64,000 nucleotides of DNA from Hoplostethus atlanticus (Eukaryota > Chordata > Actinopteri > Trachichthyiformes > Trachichthyidae): contig JAXDDX010000003.1 of assembly GCA_034670405.1 (NCBI GenBank), positions 3,519,001-3,583,000 of the forward strand, read 5' to 3'. Under the pieces are notes generated by a model. It was not told where the DNA came from, did no database searches, and saw nothing but the letters and a program-made list of their open reading frames with translations. Below, piece after piece: positions 45,885 to 58,000 of this stretch (position 1 is its first letter; every line of letters begins with the position of its first letter). Both the position numbers and the translations under genes were made by a program.

Positions 45885-47546
45885 AAAAAAAAACTGTGAT
45901 AATAAATTAGACAATTGTCAGAATAATCAGGGACACAACATGAAGGCGACAGCAGGATTTTCTCCCCTCTAGCTGGTGTGTGATGGTGCTGTGTCAGAGC
46001 CACTGCTGCTTGTGCCGCTAGATGGTCTTCACCTTGGTAGGTGACAGCGCTACTCAGAGCTCCCCCAGGCCTAGAGGACGTGTTGTCACGTTGCTTTTCC
46101 CAATATTCTCCCCAAAATGCTCTATGGCTTTTACTGGACCCAAGGCTGGATTACAGACCAGGCAAGTTGGGCAAGTTGGGCAAAAGGTTGGGGATATCAG
46201 GTTTTTTATTTTTGTTGTTTTTTACGGGGTACCGGTATTCGCGTATAAATATGTTTGCAAAACTAATTTCAATTGCAAAATGTGCTCAGCCACAATCCCA
46301 AATGACAGGAGCCCCAGACACAATAATCACTTAGGCATTTAACCTAACTATACTCCTGCGCAGAATATATGCATCTCAAACTAAGAAGTTTGTGTTTGAG
46401 AAGCACAGTGGACGTGGACGTGCTGGCCCCGGGGCCCCCAGGTGGGTTAATCTGGCCATGAGTTTGACAAAATGCAATTAGACTGGGTACCCCAGGCTAT
46501 ACGCTCAGGAACAGTAATAGGATGTGACTGGGGCCAGCGAGAGACAACAGGAGAGGCGGATGGTGAAGGAGGGGTGGAGAGGGTGATGGAGAAAGCTCGT
46601 TAGGAGATGAGTAATCTGCCCTCAAGGATGGCTGGACTTTATTAACCCTCCAGCTGAGGTCTCTCTTTTGCTCTTTCTTTTGCGCTTTCTCTCTCTCTCT
46701 CACTTTTCTGTCTCTCTCTCTTCTTCTGTCCCTCCATCTCACAGCCTTTCTATCTCTCTGCCTCTGTCTAAACGTGGATGACTGTACCACTGAGCTGGAA
46801 AAATGAATGGGTTTTCCTCTGGTGTGTTCGCTGCAGCTAGTAACACACTGGCTCTGGATCACTGGATCTCTGGATCTGTCCGGTGATCTCGTCTCCACTT
46901 CATGAGTAACAGGGATTTAGTGAAATGATATCTGGATTCACCTGGTGAGTCTATTTCTTGGAAACATTGTGTTAGTATTTTGTATACTTTTAGTAGTTAG
47001 TCCAACTAGTCTCAGCAATGGAACAGCTCTCCAATTGTATGGCTTTATGAATAGGGACCTTGTGCTTTCATTCCACGTAGCTTTACTCTCCTCCTTATCA
47101 CCTCTATAAGCCTAGCTATCCTTCCATCATGGCTGAGCGTGTTTTCATTCTGGTATGTCAATGAGGAGACGTGAATGACCCTTGACACCAAGACATTGAT
47201 GAATGAGGGGAATCAGATGCTTTAAAGTCCAACTTTTTCACGATTGTGTGACTGTGCATATGTTTGTTTGTGTGTGTGTGTGTGCATGTGTGCGAGACAG
47301 AGAGAGAGAGAGAGAGATAGGGAGGGAGAAAGAGAGTTATATTTTTGGAGCTCATGTTTGCCTCACATCCCATCAGCTCTCCCAGTCCTCTCTGTTATCC
47401 GGATCACATAGGGCATAAAATATAAGCCTGGCTTTGGTACTCTGTCTCAAAACAAAATCCACTAAGCATCAGAAATAAACACTGGGACTTTCTTTGATGT
47501 AGAATCAAAGTGCATATGAGGGAAATGAAAACCTGAGGACATACTG
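45885..47546. other. Unique intergenic sequence
   Basis: A tandem GGCAAGTTGGGCAAGTTGGG lies near 46160-46182. A CT-rich stretch (46670-46735) and a GT/GA patch (47265-47335) are present. No gene supported. Confidence 0.4.
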
Positions 47547-47593
47547 TGGCCACTGAGGAGCTCCACTCGGCCAGTGGAGCTCCTCAGTGGCCA
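47547..47593. repeat. Perfect hairpin: 20-bp arms, 7-nt loop
   Basis: The left arm TGGCCACTGAGGAGCTCCAC (47547-47566) is the exact reverse complement of 47574-47593. The loop is TCGGCCA. GC-rich and very stable if single-stranded. Confidence 0.95.
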
Positions 47594-49807
47594 ACAGCAG
47601 AGGACTGTGGTTGGACTGGGAAGCTCCTAGCTGTGAATGTGTGCAACTGTATGAATGAAACTCTTGCAGAGAGTATGCATGCTCATCAAACCTTCCCTTG
47701 AAAAATAAAGGTAAAATCAAATAAAGTTAGTAGCATCAGACCAATAATAAGTTGTATGATAAAAGGGAATTTTAAAGAAAATAATTAAATATTTACAGAT
47801 TCACTTACATTTTAGGCTGTTTATTGTAGTTAAATGGAAAGTTTATTCACATTAAGAGGCAGTCATTTTCATACTATCATGAGTATCAGCTACAACCATT
47901 CTTTTCAGGAGTGTAAAACGTCTATAATCTCAAAATAAAATACCATTCCCCTGTATTAAAGTATTATAATTTAGCTGGAAAGTACGATGCCCTTTCCCAA
48001 CATATTACAAATCTGTAATCAACTTGGTTTTTATATCGTCACTCCTTCACTCCCTCTGCCAACCTCATGGTATTCCGATCAGTAGGTCAGTGTGACCTTG
48101 AGTGTCTGGATGTTGTGCGGTGTGTGAGTCCTCACTAACTTAATAGCTTGCTGTAAAGTGAGTTACAACCTGCCAGACTAGTCTTGTTGAGGCTACCCCA
48201 GATGGGTAATAACACACATAGGTATGCACCCACTACACCCAGCCTGCAGAAACAACACCACTTTAGGTAGCCAACTTCAATCCATCAGGCACCTTAGTTC
48301 AATGTGAGGAGGTCAATTAATAAATTGACAAACCACGAGAGACAACTTTGAACTCAAAAATTGTATAACTGCTTATTTAGGTGTATTCAAGAAACACTGT
48401 AACCAGAATGAAGTAAAGAAAGAGAACAAATAACTGAAAGGTGGGAATCCAGAACAGCTCTATTGAAGAAGATCGATAAAAGATGATGTCCTCTCAACTA
48501 CTTCACGGTTTGCTCTCGATACCCTTTCTCTCTACTACCACTCTAGCTCTTCCTGACTCACTAGCCCTTATCTGTTCACAGTATGAGATACATTTTATTT
48601 TTATTTGTCATGCCCTGCGTGCTCAAAGTACTGCAGTGTTGCTCACTCTCCTCTCATCTTGTCATTAACCTTGCCCAGTCTGCCTGGAGGCCCCGCGCCT
48701 CCTGTTTCCTTACGATTCACCCCAGCTGCCCCTCTACTCTGGCTGAGACAGCACACATGTTGGCTGAGGTAAAACTATCACTCTTCCTGTCACCTGTTCA
48801 ACTTCTGCTTTCCATACATGTTTACTCGCACAACAGTCTCATTATACTGCATTGATTATTCTTGATATATGTTGCTCCCTCATGTTCCCTGTCAGGCCCT
48901 TGATCTTGAACTCTTGCATCTTAGGATCTTTCATCAATGTCCTCCGTTGATTTGATACATATGTGCACTCCTTGAAAAATGGCCTCCTCCAACATGCATG
49001 GAGTTTAATGTGAGAGAGAGTCAGTGTCTGTAAGCAGCCTCCTCAGTTTCCTGGGGCTATTTTGTCCTCCAGGAGGCCTCAAGCCCAGCCAATCCTTGTT
49101 CCACATGGCAGCCAACAGTGACACCCCGCTGCAATCCCTTATTACTCTGTAAACAAACATCTCCATACATGTTTTAGTTGTTTTGGCTAAATCCTGTTGA
49201 GAGAAAAAGGTTACTGGCATCAACCTGTTTCTTCTAAATCGCCGGCCTCTCTCTAACATTGCTGTCATCCTCTGTTCTCCAATCTCCTGAAGCTGTCGGG
49301 ATCAGAGTGGAGCCCCTGAGCCACGCAGTCAAACGGATGCTCTTTCCTTCACCAACGCCACCAACTGTGCAAACTCAGGCCAACTGCTTGCTTTGGCCTG
49401 CGAACCTCCTCGTCTGGTTGTTTGCTCCCACGAGGCCTGTAATGAACACAGAGGTTTGGCAGGGAAATGTCAGCATGCTGATGGGGGATAGTGATGTAAT
49501 CGCAGAGAAAGGTCAGGAGGAGGGAGGGATGCAAGGAGGAGGGAAGAGGAAGAGAATCCAATACCATTAGATAAGTATAGTAAGATTGAGGAGTGGAGAT
49601 TGTCTGTCTACTGAAGAAACAAGAGGGGAATCAGACAGGTATTGTGGTTAAAGGTTATGTGGTATATATGAGTAGCGCTCCAACCTGTTCACCCACGTTT
49701 GAACGTAACACTGTAATGGAAACCACATATCTACCAAAACTATATTCTTCCTGTCTCCGCTGTCAGAAGCTGTAGAATGGTAAATATTAACAGGTGACAG
49801 GCAACAG

Positions 49808-49970
49808 GCAGGTGCTGGTCTGGCCAAGATTATTGGCATCTGTGGCACATTTTATGCAGATAGTGTAAAATATCTTCTGAAAGTATTGGAAATCAAAACA
49901 ACTTGTTTTTTACAACAATAAATAATAGAATAAAATGCAAGGGTGCTAATAATCTGGGCCAGAACTGTAC
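49808..49970. mobile_element. Tc1-like remnant with both TIRs
   Basis: GGTCTGGCCAAGATTATTGG and TAATAATCTGGGCCAGAACT, followed by GTA, are imperfect inverted repeats of a Tc1-type end (CAGTTCTGGCCAGATTATTA). The 160-bp copy has no transposase. Confidence 0.5.
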
Positions 49971-51011
49971 ATCCATAAAGACAGGCTCATCTGAACTAGC
50001 CCTAGGCTCATTTAGCTATCTGTTAAGTTCTGATTAATATTATCATTTCCTATGAAATATATTTGTATAGAAATGTATTTGTATTTGTATATCTAACTTA
50101 GTAAAGTTAATATCAGAATCCTGGGGCATGTATTTAATTTGTACAATAGCAATTAATGAAAAATGTATTTAATGAGCTTTTAATGATTCGATTTTAAAGA
50201 ACAAAATTTAATTTACTTTTAAGATTTGAAGCAACCAAACATTATTAGATTTGATTTTAAGCAGCCCATTTTGCTTGTCATATCTCATACTCATTTTAAA
50301 GTAAGACAAATTATTGACAGAAACATTGCAGTGGCCAAACTCCACCAATCTAGGTCACTGGACTAGCCTGCCTTGAAGCCTCTCATTATCACCAGAGGTG
50401 AAAAAGGCTGGTTCGTACGATGGGTGATTTGTCTTCGTCTGTATGTCTTAAATTATCCACAAAGGCATATTATTATTCATGAGAAAAGTCCATTTGCTTC
50501 AAGTGCTACCTCTGTATGTCCCTGTCATTGTCTACTCCCCCAAAGCAGAGTTTTCATGGCTTACTTATTAATGTGTTGAGCAAGCGGTGACATCTGAAGA
50601 CGAGTCCAAGGACAATTGTCTCATTAATAAGGCATATTTATGTCAAGGGAAACAAATGTAACTCATCAAGTGGCACCAGCCGTTCGGAGCGAGAGCCTAA
50701 CAATACAATCTGCTGCACTACTGCGGAAGTGTGATTGCATAGGCAGTGTGTATTAGTATGTGTAAAAATACATTTGTTTGTAGTTATATATCGACATAGC
50801 ACAGTGCCTCAATACAGGCTATATATACAGTATGTATGTGGTTTGTAAACACTCTTGATCTGTAGACTGCACACACACATACACACACATGCACCTCTTA
50901 AAGCTTGTCCCTCAGCGCCAGTCTCCAGCCCTGCCTCTCCAAGAGCAGCAGTGTGGTGGGATGTGACATGTTGACAGGCAAGGCTGGCTATCCTGCAGAG
51001 AGGGTGGTTCA

Positions 51012-51013
<2 letters not shown>

Positions 51014-51058
<45 letters not shown>
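51014..51058. repeat. (CA)n microsatellite
   Basis: About 22 CA units. Confidence 0.95.
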
Positions 51059-51061
<3 letters not shown>

Positions 51062-52171
51062 TGTCCTTGAAGCTAAAAGATAAAGACAATTGACAAGGTG
51101 TCAGGTTACAGACCAGCAGACCATCCCAGTACATGGGAGCTGGGACGAGCTCTCCTGATCTCCCACTTGCTTAGCCAGCTTACAGTTTACATTAATTCCA
51201 ATAAAGGCCTTGAAGGTTGAAATGTCCTGTCATATAACCTTGGGAAGATTTTCCTAATACCTCGAGCAAGAGTCGCAGTTCTCCCCAGGGTTATATTACA
51301 TATGACAGCCACTACTGTACAAGTCTAAACCTTAGTCTTCCATTCCTCCACAAGCATAATTCAGTGTGATAAGCTGGGTCCAACACCTCAATATGTGTCA
51401 CCCTATCATTCTACGTTTTAATAAACGCATTCACATATCCCTGGCCCCTCTGTCTTGCTCTATGATGAATGTCACGATGAAGGTGATAGTCAGTTATTAC
51501 ACTCAGGAAATTATATCATAAGCCAATCTATTGCGGAGAGGCATGAGTCGAGAGGCTTAGGGGGGAAGAGCTATAGGTCACCAGTGTTGTACCTTGATCC
51601 TAATCAAATCCCCAGTCAGGCTGCAGGAAAGCAGGTGACAGGTGGGCATAAAAATATATGGTGTATGCATACCAAGGCAACCAGTCTAAGATGGAAATAA
51701 AACGTGAGATTTTCTCTTATTCCTTCATTCCCACAAGGGTTTGTAATTTACGGCAACATACATGTGTAATTGTCCACTGTGATACATTTATTCAAAGCTT
51801 ACAAGGAGGGTTCTGGAGTATGAGGGTCAACTCACTTTCATTTCAGTCAATTTAAAGTATGAATTGAAACTTCAACTCATTGGGATTAACTCTTTTTTTT
51901 TTAAGACAAGAGTCTTGGATGCTCTGTGTGTGTGGTCAATGTAAGCAAGGATGTAAACAAGGATCTAAAACGTGAAAAAGCCACTGGCTCAACTTCCTCA
52001 AACAAGTGACCTCAGAGAAAATACATTTTATATGTGTGTATGTGTGTGCATGCCTATGTGGATAGGTAGGTATCAGCATAGCCAAATGTCTCTTTTTTTT
52101 AGTCTTAAGGATGTACAGCAACATTCTTTGCCATCAGAGAGAAGAATTGGAACCTGACAAGGAACAATTGA

Positions 52172-52890
52172 TTACATTTTGGTGGTTATCTGGATCTGGG
52201 ATTTCTGCCATTTGACAATTATCGTTTTTTTAGCCATAACTATGAAGCCAACAGAGATAGAGACTTGATTCCAAATCCTAAGTGTATGTTTACAGGGTAC
52301 AAGAAAACGATTTATCTTATTTAAATGAAAAGAGTGATGTTTGTAACTGCAAGTTGGAGAATTGTTTAGCATTGGCGGAGGTTTACGCTCTCTGAGTGCT
52401 TCTAGTTGCAGATTTACACATTGTGAATTCACAAGACCACTGAGAACCTTGTCGTCCAAAATATCAGCACACAAGCAGGGAACACACAGAGACAGGTGTC
52501 TAACATCTGTGCACAAGAGGGTGTTCAATCTCATCTCCAGTGGTGAACTGCAAAGGACCTCACTGATAATACATTTGAGCTTGTCAAATGTGGACAAGAC
52601 TTTCAAGACTTTTGCATTGTGCTGGCTAGAAAGAGTCTTCCTGACTCCTATTTGTATGGATAGGAAAACAGGGATGCCACTTTGTGGGGTCTGCCATGTG
52701 ACATACTCGACCTGGTCACAGAGGAGTCAGTAAAGCATTTTTTGCAGCATGTTGTTGTCCTTGGGCTCACCAGGACCAGATGGCTGTACAATGAATGGCA
52801 GTTCCACACAGGACTCCTTGTGGCCCCTGACGGCCACAATCATACCGTGACTTGTTTGCAATGTCAAAGAACCAATCAGAGGAGAGAATA
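52172..52890. other. Unidentified coding-like segment (low confidence)
   Basis: Minus-strand frame 52172-52606 (144 codons; includes STFDKLKCIISEVLCSS and CADILDDKVLSGLVNSQCV) and plus-strand frame 52682-52891 (includes DILDLVTEESVKHFLQHVVV) read like protein to the eye but match no family I know. No splice sites, start context or paired frames support a gene. It could be a decayed element, a pseudogene or chance. Confidence 0.15.
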
Positions 52891-53959
52891 AGCCACTTTC
52901 AGAGAACGAGGCTCATGGTCAAACAATCATCAGTCTCAATGAATGACAATACTTAAGACAGAGTTCAGCTGGTCAGCCTAGTCACACAGAGCCTGGCACC
53001 ACCATTGAATCAGTTGTTTCCAAGACAAACAAGGGTTCCTCTCAGTCATCAGAGACAGTAGCAGTACAGCTACATCGTCACTGTATTGCCTGTGAGGCCG
53101 CTAAGTCAAATAAGTACCTCCATTCAAGCACCAGGGTCCAGAGTGAAAATCAATGACATGATAAATTGTCTCTCTCAGAAGATAATTATAGTATTAAGTG
53201 CCACTACTGACAGTGAGCCACTTGAAGCCACCCCAAAGGCTCTGCATAATGATAAAGAGACACAAGTCTGTTTGCAATGGGCTTTGGCAGGCATTTTGGC
53301 ATTTTGGCACTGAAAAGAAATTCACAAAATCACTGGATCTGTCTTTTTTTTTACATTGCTAATGTTATCATCAAATCAAAGATGTGTAACCAGTCAGGTA
53401 TTTTCACACTAAAGTCAAATATGATTTTTGTGTTCTCTCTCACTAACATACCTAATTGTTCTACACTCGATGTTCAAAAAAGGCCTGCAGGACCTCATTC
53501 AACACGCCAACTGCTGCCCAGGAGAACGCACTGCCTGACAATGAAAGGTTACTGAGAAAAATACACTCTAGGATTAAGACAATGTATTCAAGTGACAGGT
53601 CTTCATCATGTTACAGAGCTGGGAACATGCAAGCATTTTTATATGTAATATATTTAGAATGAGATCCGTTTTTTTAGAATAACACCAGATAGTTACAGGA
53701 ACCATAATTATGGGTGACCTTTAAGTCAGTATTATACATTTATTTGCAGGTATTTGTTGTTGTTACAAAATAGTAAGTAGGAGTAATTAGTACAGAATGC
53801 ACCTTTGCTTTTCTCTTTGCCTGATATTTTGATGGCTCTTTAAAAACATAAGAAAGTGAACAGCAAAAGATATTTTAGCAGTAGATGGTGACGAATGCTC
53901 TAGCCTAGTTCTTCTTAGCCTTACAACATCTAAAATGATCATCTTAGGTTTTGTGGGAG

Positions 53960-54620
53960 GTGCAGCCACTGCATCTTTAAGTTCTCTTATGCAATTCTAT
54001 GTTCCCCTCTGAACTATTTAGTTGTGGAGCACCTCAAGAATCTATCCTGGGTCCTGTTTTGTTCTCTATATGCTCCTCAAGATCTTCAAGATGCTGTTTA
54101 GTTAACATATTTGTTTACATAATATCTCTTTGCTATGCTGATATCAATTGAACCCAGTGAACAAAAGACTGAAAATCAGACATTAAATGTTAAATGCATC
54201 AAAACCTTATTTGTAATGCTAACTCTGAGGTTGTGGTATGCAACATTTAAAATTCATTGCAAATCTTAACAACTGGCAACTGATTGACTGTCAGTAATTT
54301 TGAAATATTTGTTTCTGCTAGTCTGATTTCTGCTAGTTATTCTATCCTTTTTTAACTTTGAGTAAGGTGTTTATGCCTTTATTTAATCTTGTATGGATTG
54401 TTATATGTCCATTCATAGATTCTTGCCTCAACTGTGAATGTCTATGTCTGTAACTAATTAAGAATGCAGCAGACCTTGGAGGAACCAGCACTAGAACGTA
54501 TGTCAGGTTGTCAACTCCAGAGACACCTTACCTTGGCATCCAGATGATTATAGAATCAATTGTACCTGTGACATTTGTTCTTTATCTCATTTAACCAGGC
54601 AAGTTAACTAAAAACACATT
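53960..54620 (+). mobile_element. L2-like LINE reverse transcriptase remnant
   Basis: Translation across frames gives CGAPQESILGPVLFSIYML (about 54027-54080), the conserved C-G-VPQGS-LGP-LF motif of non-LTR RT, then LCYADI, a decayed F/YADD box region, near 54131. C-terminal phrases such as ECSRPWRNQH and DTLPWHPDDYRINCTCD (about 54460-54570) follow the family's NAAARLL...LHWLPV...RIDFK layout. Many stops and frameshifts are present, and the 5' part is not recognised. Confidence 0.6.
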
Positions 54621-55016
54621 TTTATTCTTAATGATGCCATAGAGCTGAATGTAATTGCTTAAGGGGGATTCCTTGCTGCAGCTTCATCTTTGGTTGAACA
54701 TCAATAAATAATAGTGGAAGTGAATTAGTATCAGTGCACTCTTTTCTTTCTTTCGATTTTTTCATTTACTTTGCAGCTGGGCATGAAGGTGATTTGAAGT
54801 CACCATATACCATGAAGAAAACATAAAGCCACAACATCATCTCACAGTCAATATGGTGAGCTCTCCTCTAAGACTTGCTTTCTTTAAAGCGGGAGTGTCA
54901 AGCAGCGCTTCAAATCTATGGATTAAGTAAGACGATCCTATCATTGATGAGAAACATGCAATCCATTTCCAGTCGAGGATTAAGGTTATGAAGCCCTTTC
55001 ACACAGACAAACAACT

Positions 55017-55064
<48 letters not shown>

Positions 55065-58000
55065 GAGAGAGAGAAGGCAGCCATTCACTATCAGATGCAA
55101 CGATAACACAGAGATGTTTTGAGATGTGCTGGAGGTTCCACCTCCCTCCTACCCTATCACCTGCACAGCTTCTGGGCTTCCATGTGAAACCAGTAGTGCC
55201 AGGATCAAACCTGCTGAGCCACACAGGTAACCTGCTACTTCAGAAGGCAAAGCTAAATGTCATGGCTGAGAAGCTGTTCCTTCAGTTTAGGTACCTATAG
55301 AGTCCAGCATCGCTACTGAGTCACTCTGCAGATTCCTGCTGAGAAAGAAGTCTATGCCTTTAACTGTTAGGCTATGTGGCCCAAGGTTGGCACAGTGGCC
55401 TACATACTGAAGCGACAAAATACATCACTTACCAATATCATTGTCAGATTATTTGCATGGATCTCGACAAAACAAGTAAATGTTGGGATGTCATTATTTT
55501 CTTTCAAGAGTAACTAAGAACTTCAGTATGTATTTTCTGAGTAAATGTGCCCATAAGTAACCCTGTTTCTACTTCAGTTATATATTCCATTCAGAGCTAT
55601 ATACTGAATGCTGATCCAAGCAGGCTCATAGTTTAGTAGGGAATTTGGTTTAACCGTCATATAACTGCAGGAAACGCTGCACACATAATTGCATATAAAG
55701 CCCCATACTCAATGAATAATTCATAATCACAGATTAGCCTATAATAGTTTATCTAAATACTTGATGCACTATAAACTATAACGGTTTTCCTGTAATAGAT
55801 GGGAACAGATTGAATCTTCCCTTGGCAGCTCCTCTGCTGAAGTTGTGTAGCGGTTAGTTTTCTTAATTGGAGAGGGATATGTTATTACCTCTGTGTCTAT
55901 TTCTTTGGAAGATTGATTAACATTTTGTTTGTTTTGTTTGTGTGCGCCCAAGGAATTCTGTTCAGACCGGCCATGTTTCCTCTGTTTAGTTCACATACTA
56001 AACAATCTAACCTTACAAACTTGAGGAAGCACCAAGAGGTCACATTGTAATGATGACCTGGACCCACACATAGAGGAGAACATAGGGAAATATGCTTTCT
56101 TAGTCTGATTTCTCATTCTTTCTCACTCTTATATAGAAGTAATAGATTGATAAGTAATAATTGGGACAGTGAGTCAAGACCTTTGTTTAAAATACAGGCT
56201 AGGTTCATTTGTCTAAGATTGCTAGTTACTTGCTAAAAAATATAATCTGTGATGTCCATAATGAAATGTTATTACTTTTACACTGCTTTGCCTCCAAAAT
56301 CTGAAGAAATTAAGTTTGACAAATGTGTTTATTAACATTTAAAGACTGCAGCCACAATTATTCTACCAATTATTTCAAGTTTTGTAAATGCTTGCATCTA
56401 AAAAATCTAAAAATCTAAGAATCAAAATGCTATACAAATGTCTTAGCACTGTTTTTTTTCAGTAACCAATAATGGATTATAATCACCACTTTTGCATTTA
56501 CATTATTGTACTGTTACATTTAAACCCTGGTCCAAATAGTTTGAAGACCTGTTATTCTGCTTCTAAATGCTGAGCTACGGTGACACCCAGTGGATAAACC
56601 AGGTAACTGCTGTACTCAGTCTTCTGCTGACCAGACTCACACAGGCATGAAGCCGCAAGCCAACATAAGGTACAATAAGATAATCTGGTTCCCGTTTAAT
56701 TTTGAAACACATGGTTTGTGCTATTTAGTTTTACTTTACAACATTTGAGAATGAATAGAACGAATTGACTGATTCATCACTAACACAGGATAGGTGCAAG
56801 ACGGGGCCTTCTGCAATGGACAATAACAGGAGCAATGTTGAATGTGTGTGTGTCTGTCTGCCTGCCTGTCTCTCTGTCTATCTATTTGTGTCCGTGTGCT
56901 TACTCACGTAGCCAGTCGCTGAGAGAGAGTTAGGGTCGGCTGCTAGTTGTTTATTTTCCGAGCTGTGACTGTGGCCTCGCCAGCAGGGTGTGACAGAACT
57001 GGATTACCCAACTCTCGTCTCAACATCTGGGTGCAAGATGCCCAGCCAGACTAGCCATGTCTTCACTCTTGTCACCTACTTCTTTTCTTTTCCTCTCCTC
57101 TCCTCTCATCCTCCCCTTCTCTCTCTCCTCCTACCTACGTTAGCTCTCCTTTCTGTTCCATTCCTGTGCAGTTTCCACTCCCTGTCCTTTGCTGCTCCTC
57201 ATTGCTTTTCTTCCCCCCTCCTCTGCTCCTCCTTTTGCAGTGAACTGTCCAAATCTGTTTTTGTCTGACTATTGAACTGTTTTGAAATCGCATAGTTCCA
57301 CGGGAGTACAGAAATACTGTCACTATTACAATCGGAGAACATAATACAACGTCACCACCTGTAGTCAAGTATCTTGTGTTCTAGCAAAATTTCCTAAATA
57401 ATACAATTTCAAACGGACATGGTCTATGGTAGTATACTTAAAATGCCGACACACTGGTATGTGACCTTACGCACAGACATTCTTGTAGGATCTTCTCTGG
57501 CTGGTGGTTCTCTCAGATCCTCCCTCCGGATCAGAGTCCAAGCATTTCCTGTCCCCCAGGGATACAGGGCAGCATCTGATTTGTCTGACACTGTAAGTGC
57601 ATTAGAATAGCGATGTGCACTGAATCCCCAGGGCTTAGGCTTACCGAAGAGAGAGTCTGGAGTCTTAGCTTGTGATAGGCAGGCACAGGCCTCCTCTTCA
57701 TTCCAGGAGTCCATATTTCATTATGACAGGAGTCTTAAATCATATGAAGGCTTTATGGACCAATCCAACGGGAGGGATGAGTGCGGGTCGGGGATCCGGC
57801 CATGATCACAGGAAATGCTTTGTGTGTCGGAGAGTAAAAGACTTCGGTTATGACCTTACCATCCACCCTCAGTTCTGGAAAATACATCAGCTCTGCTAAG
57901 CTTTCACTGCTCACTCTTCCATGATTTATCTCCTGCAGTACCTTTGATTTTAAACCAGCTTCCTTTTCATCTTCTTGCACAATCCTTTTCCTTTTTCCAC

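Larger units (their letters stand above)
47594..53959. other. Long unique intergenic stretch
   Basis: A LINE/SINE tail-like segment lies at 47600-47735 (TGTGAATGTGTGCAACTGTA, CCTTGAAAAATAAAGG). AT-rich unique sequence is found at 47740-48010 and 50000-50320. A Tc1-like TIR pair without interior lies at 49808-49970 (left GGTCTGGCCAAGATTATTGG, right TAATAATCTGGGCCAGAACT). Candidate regulatory islands are at 49030-49260 and 50440-50700. A CA tract is at 51014-51058. 52360-52890 has coding-like open frames that I cannot identify. Confidence 0.4.
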
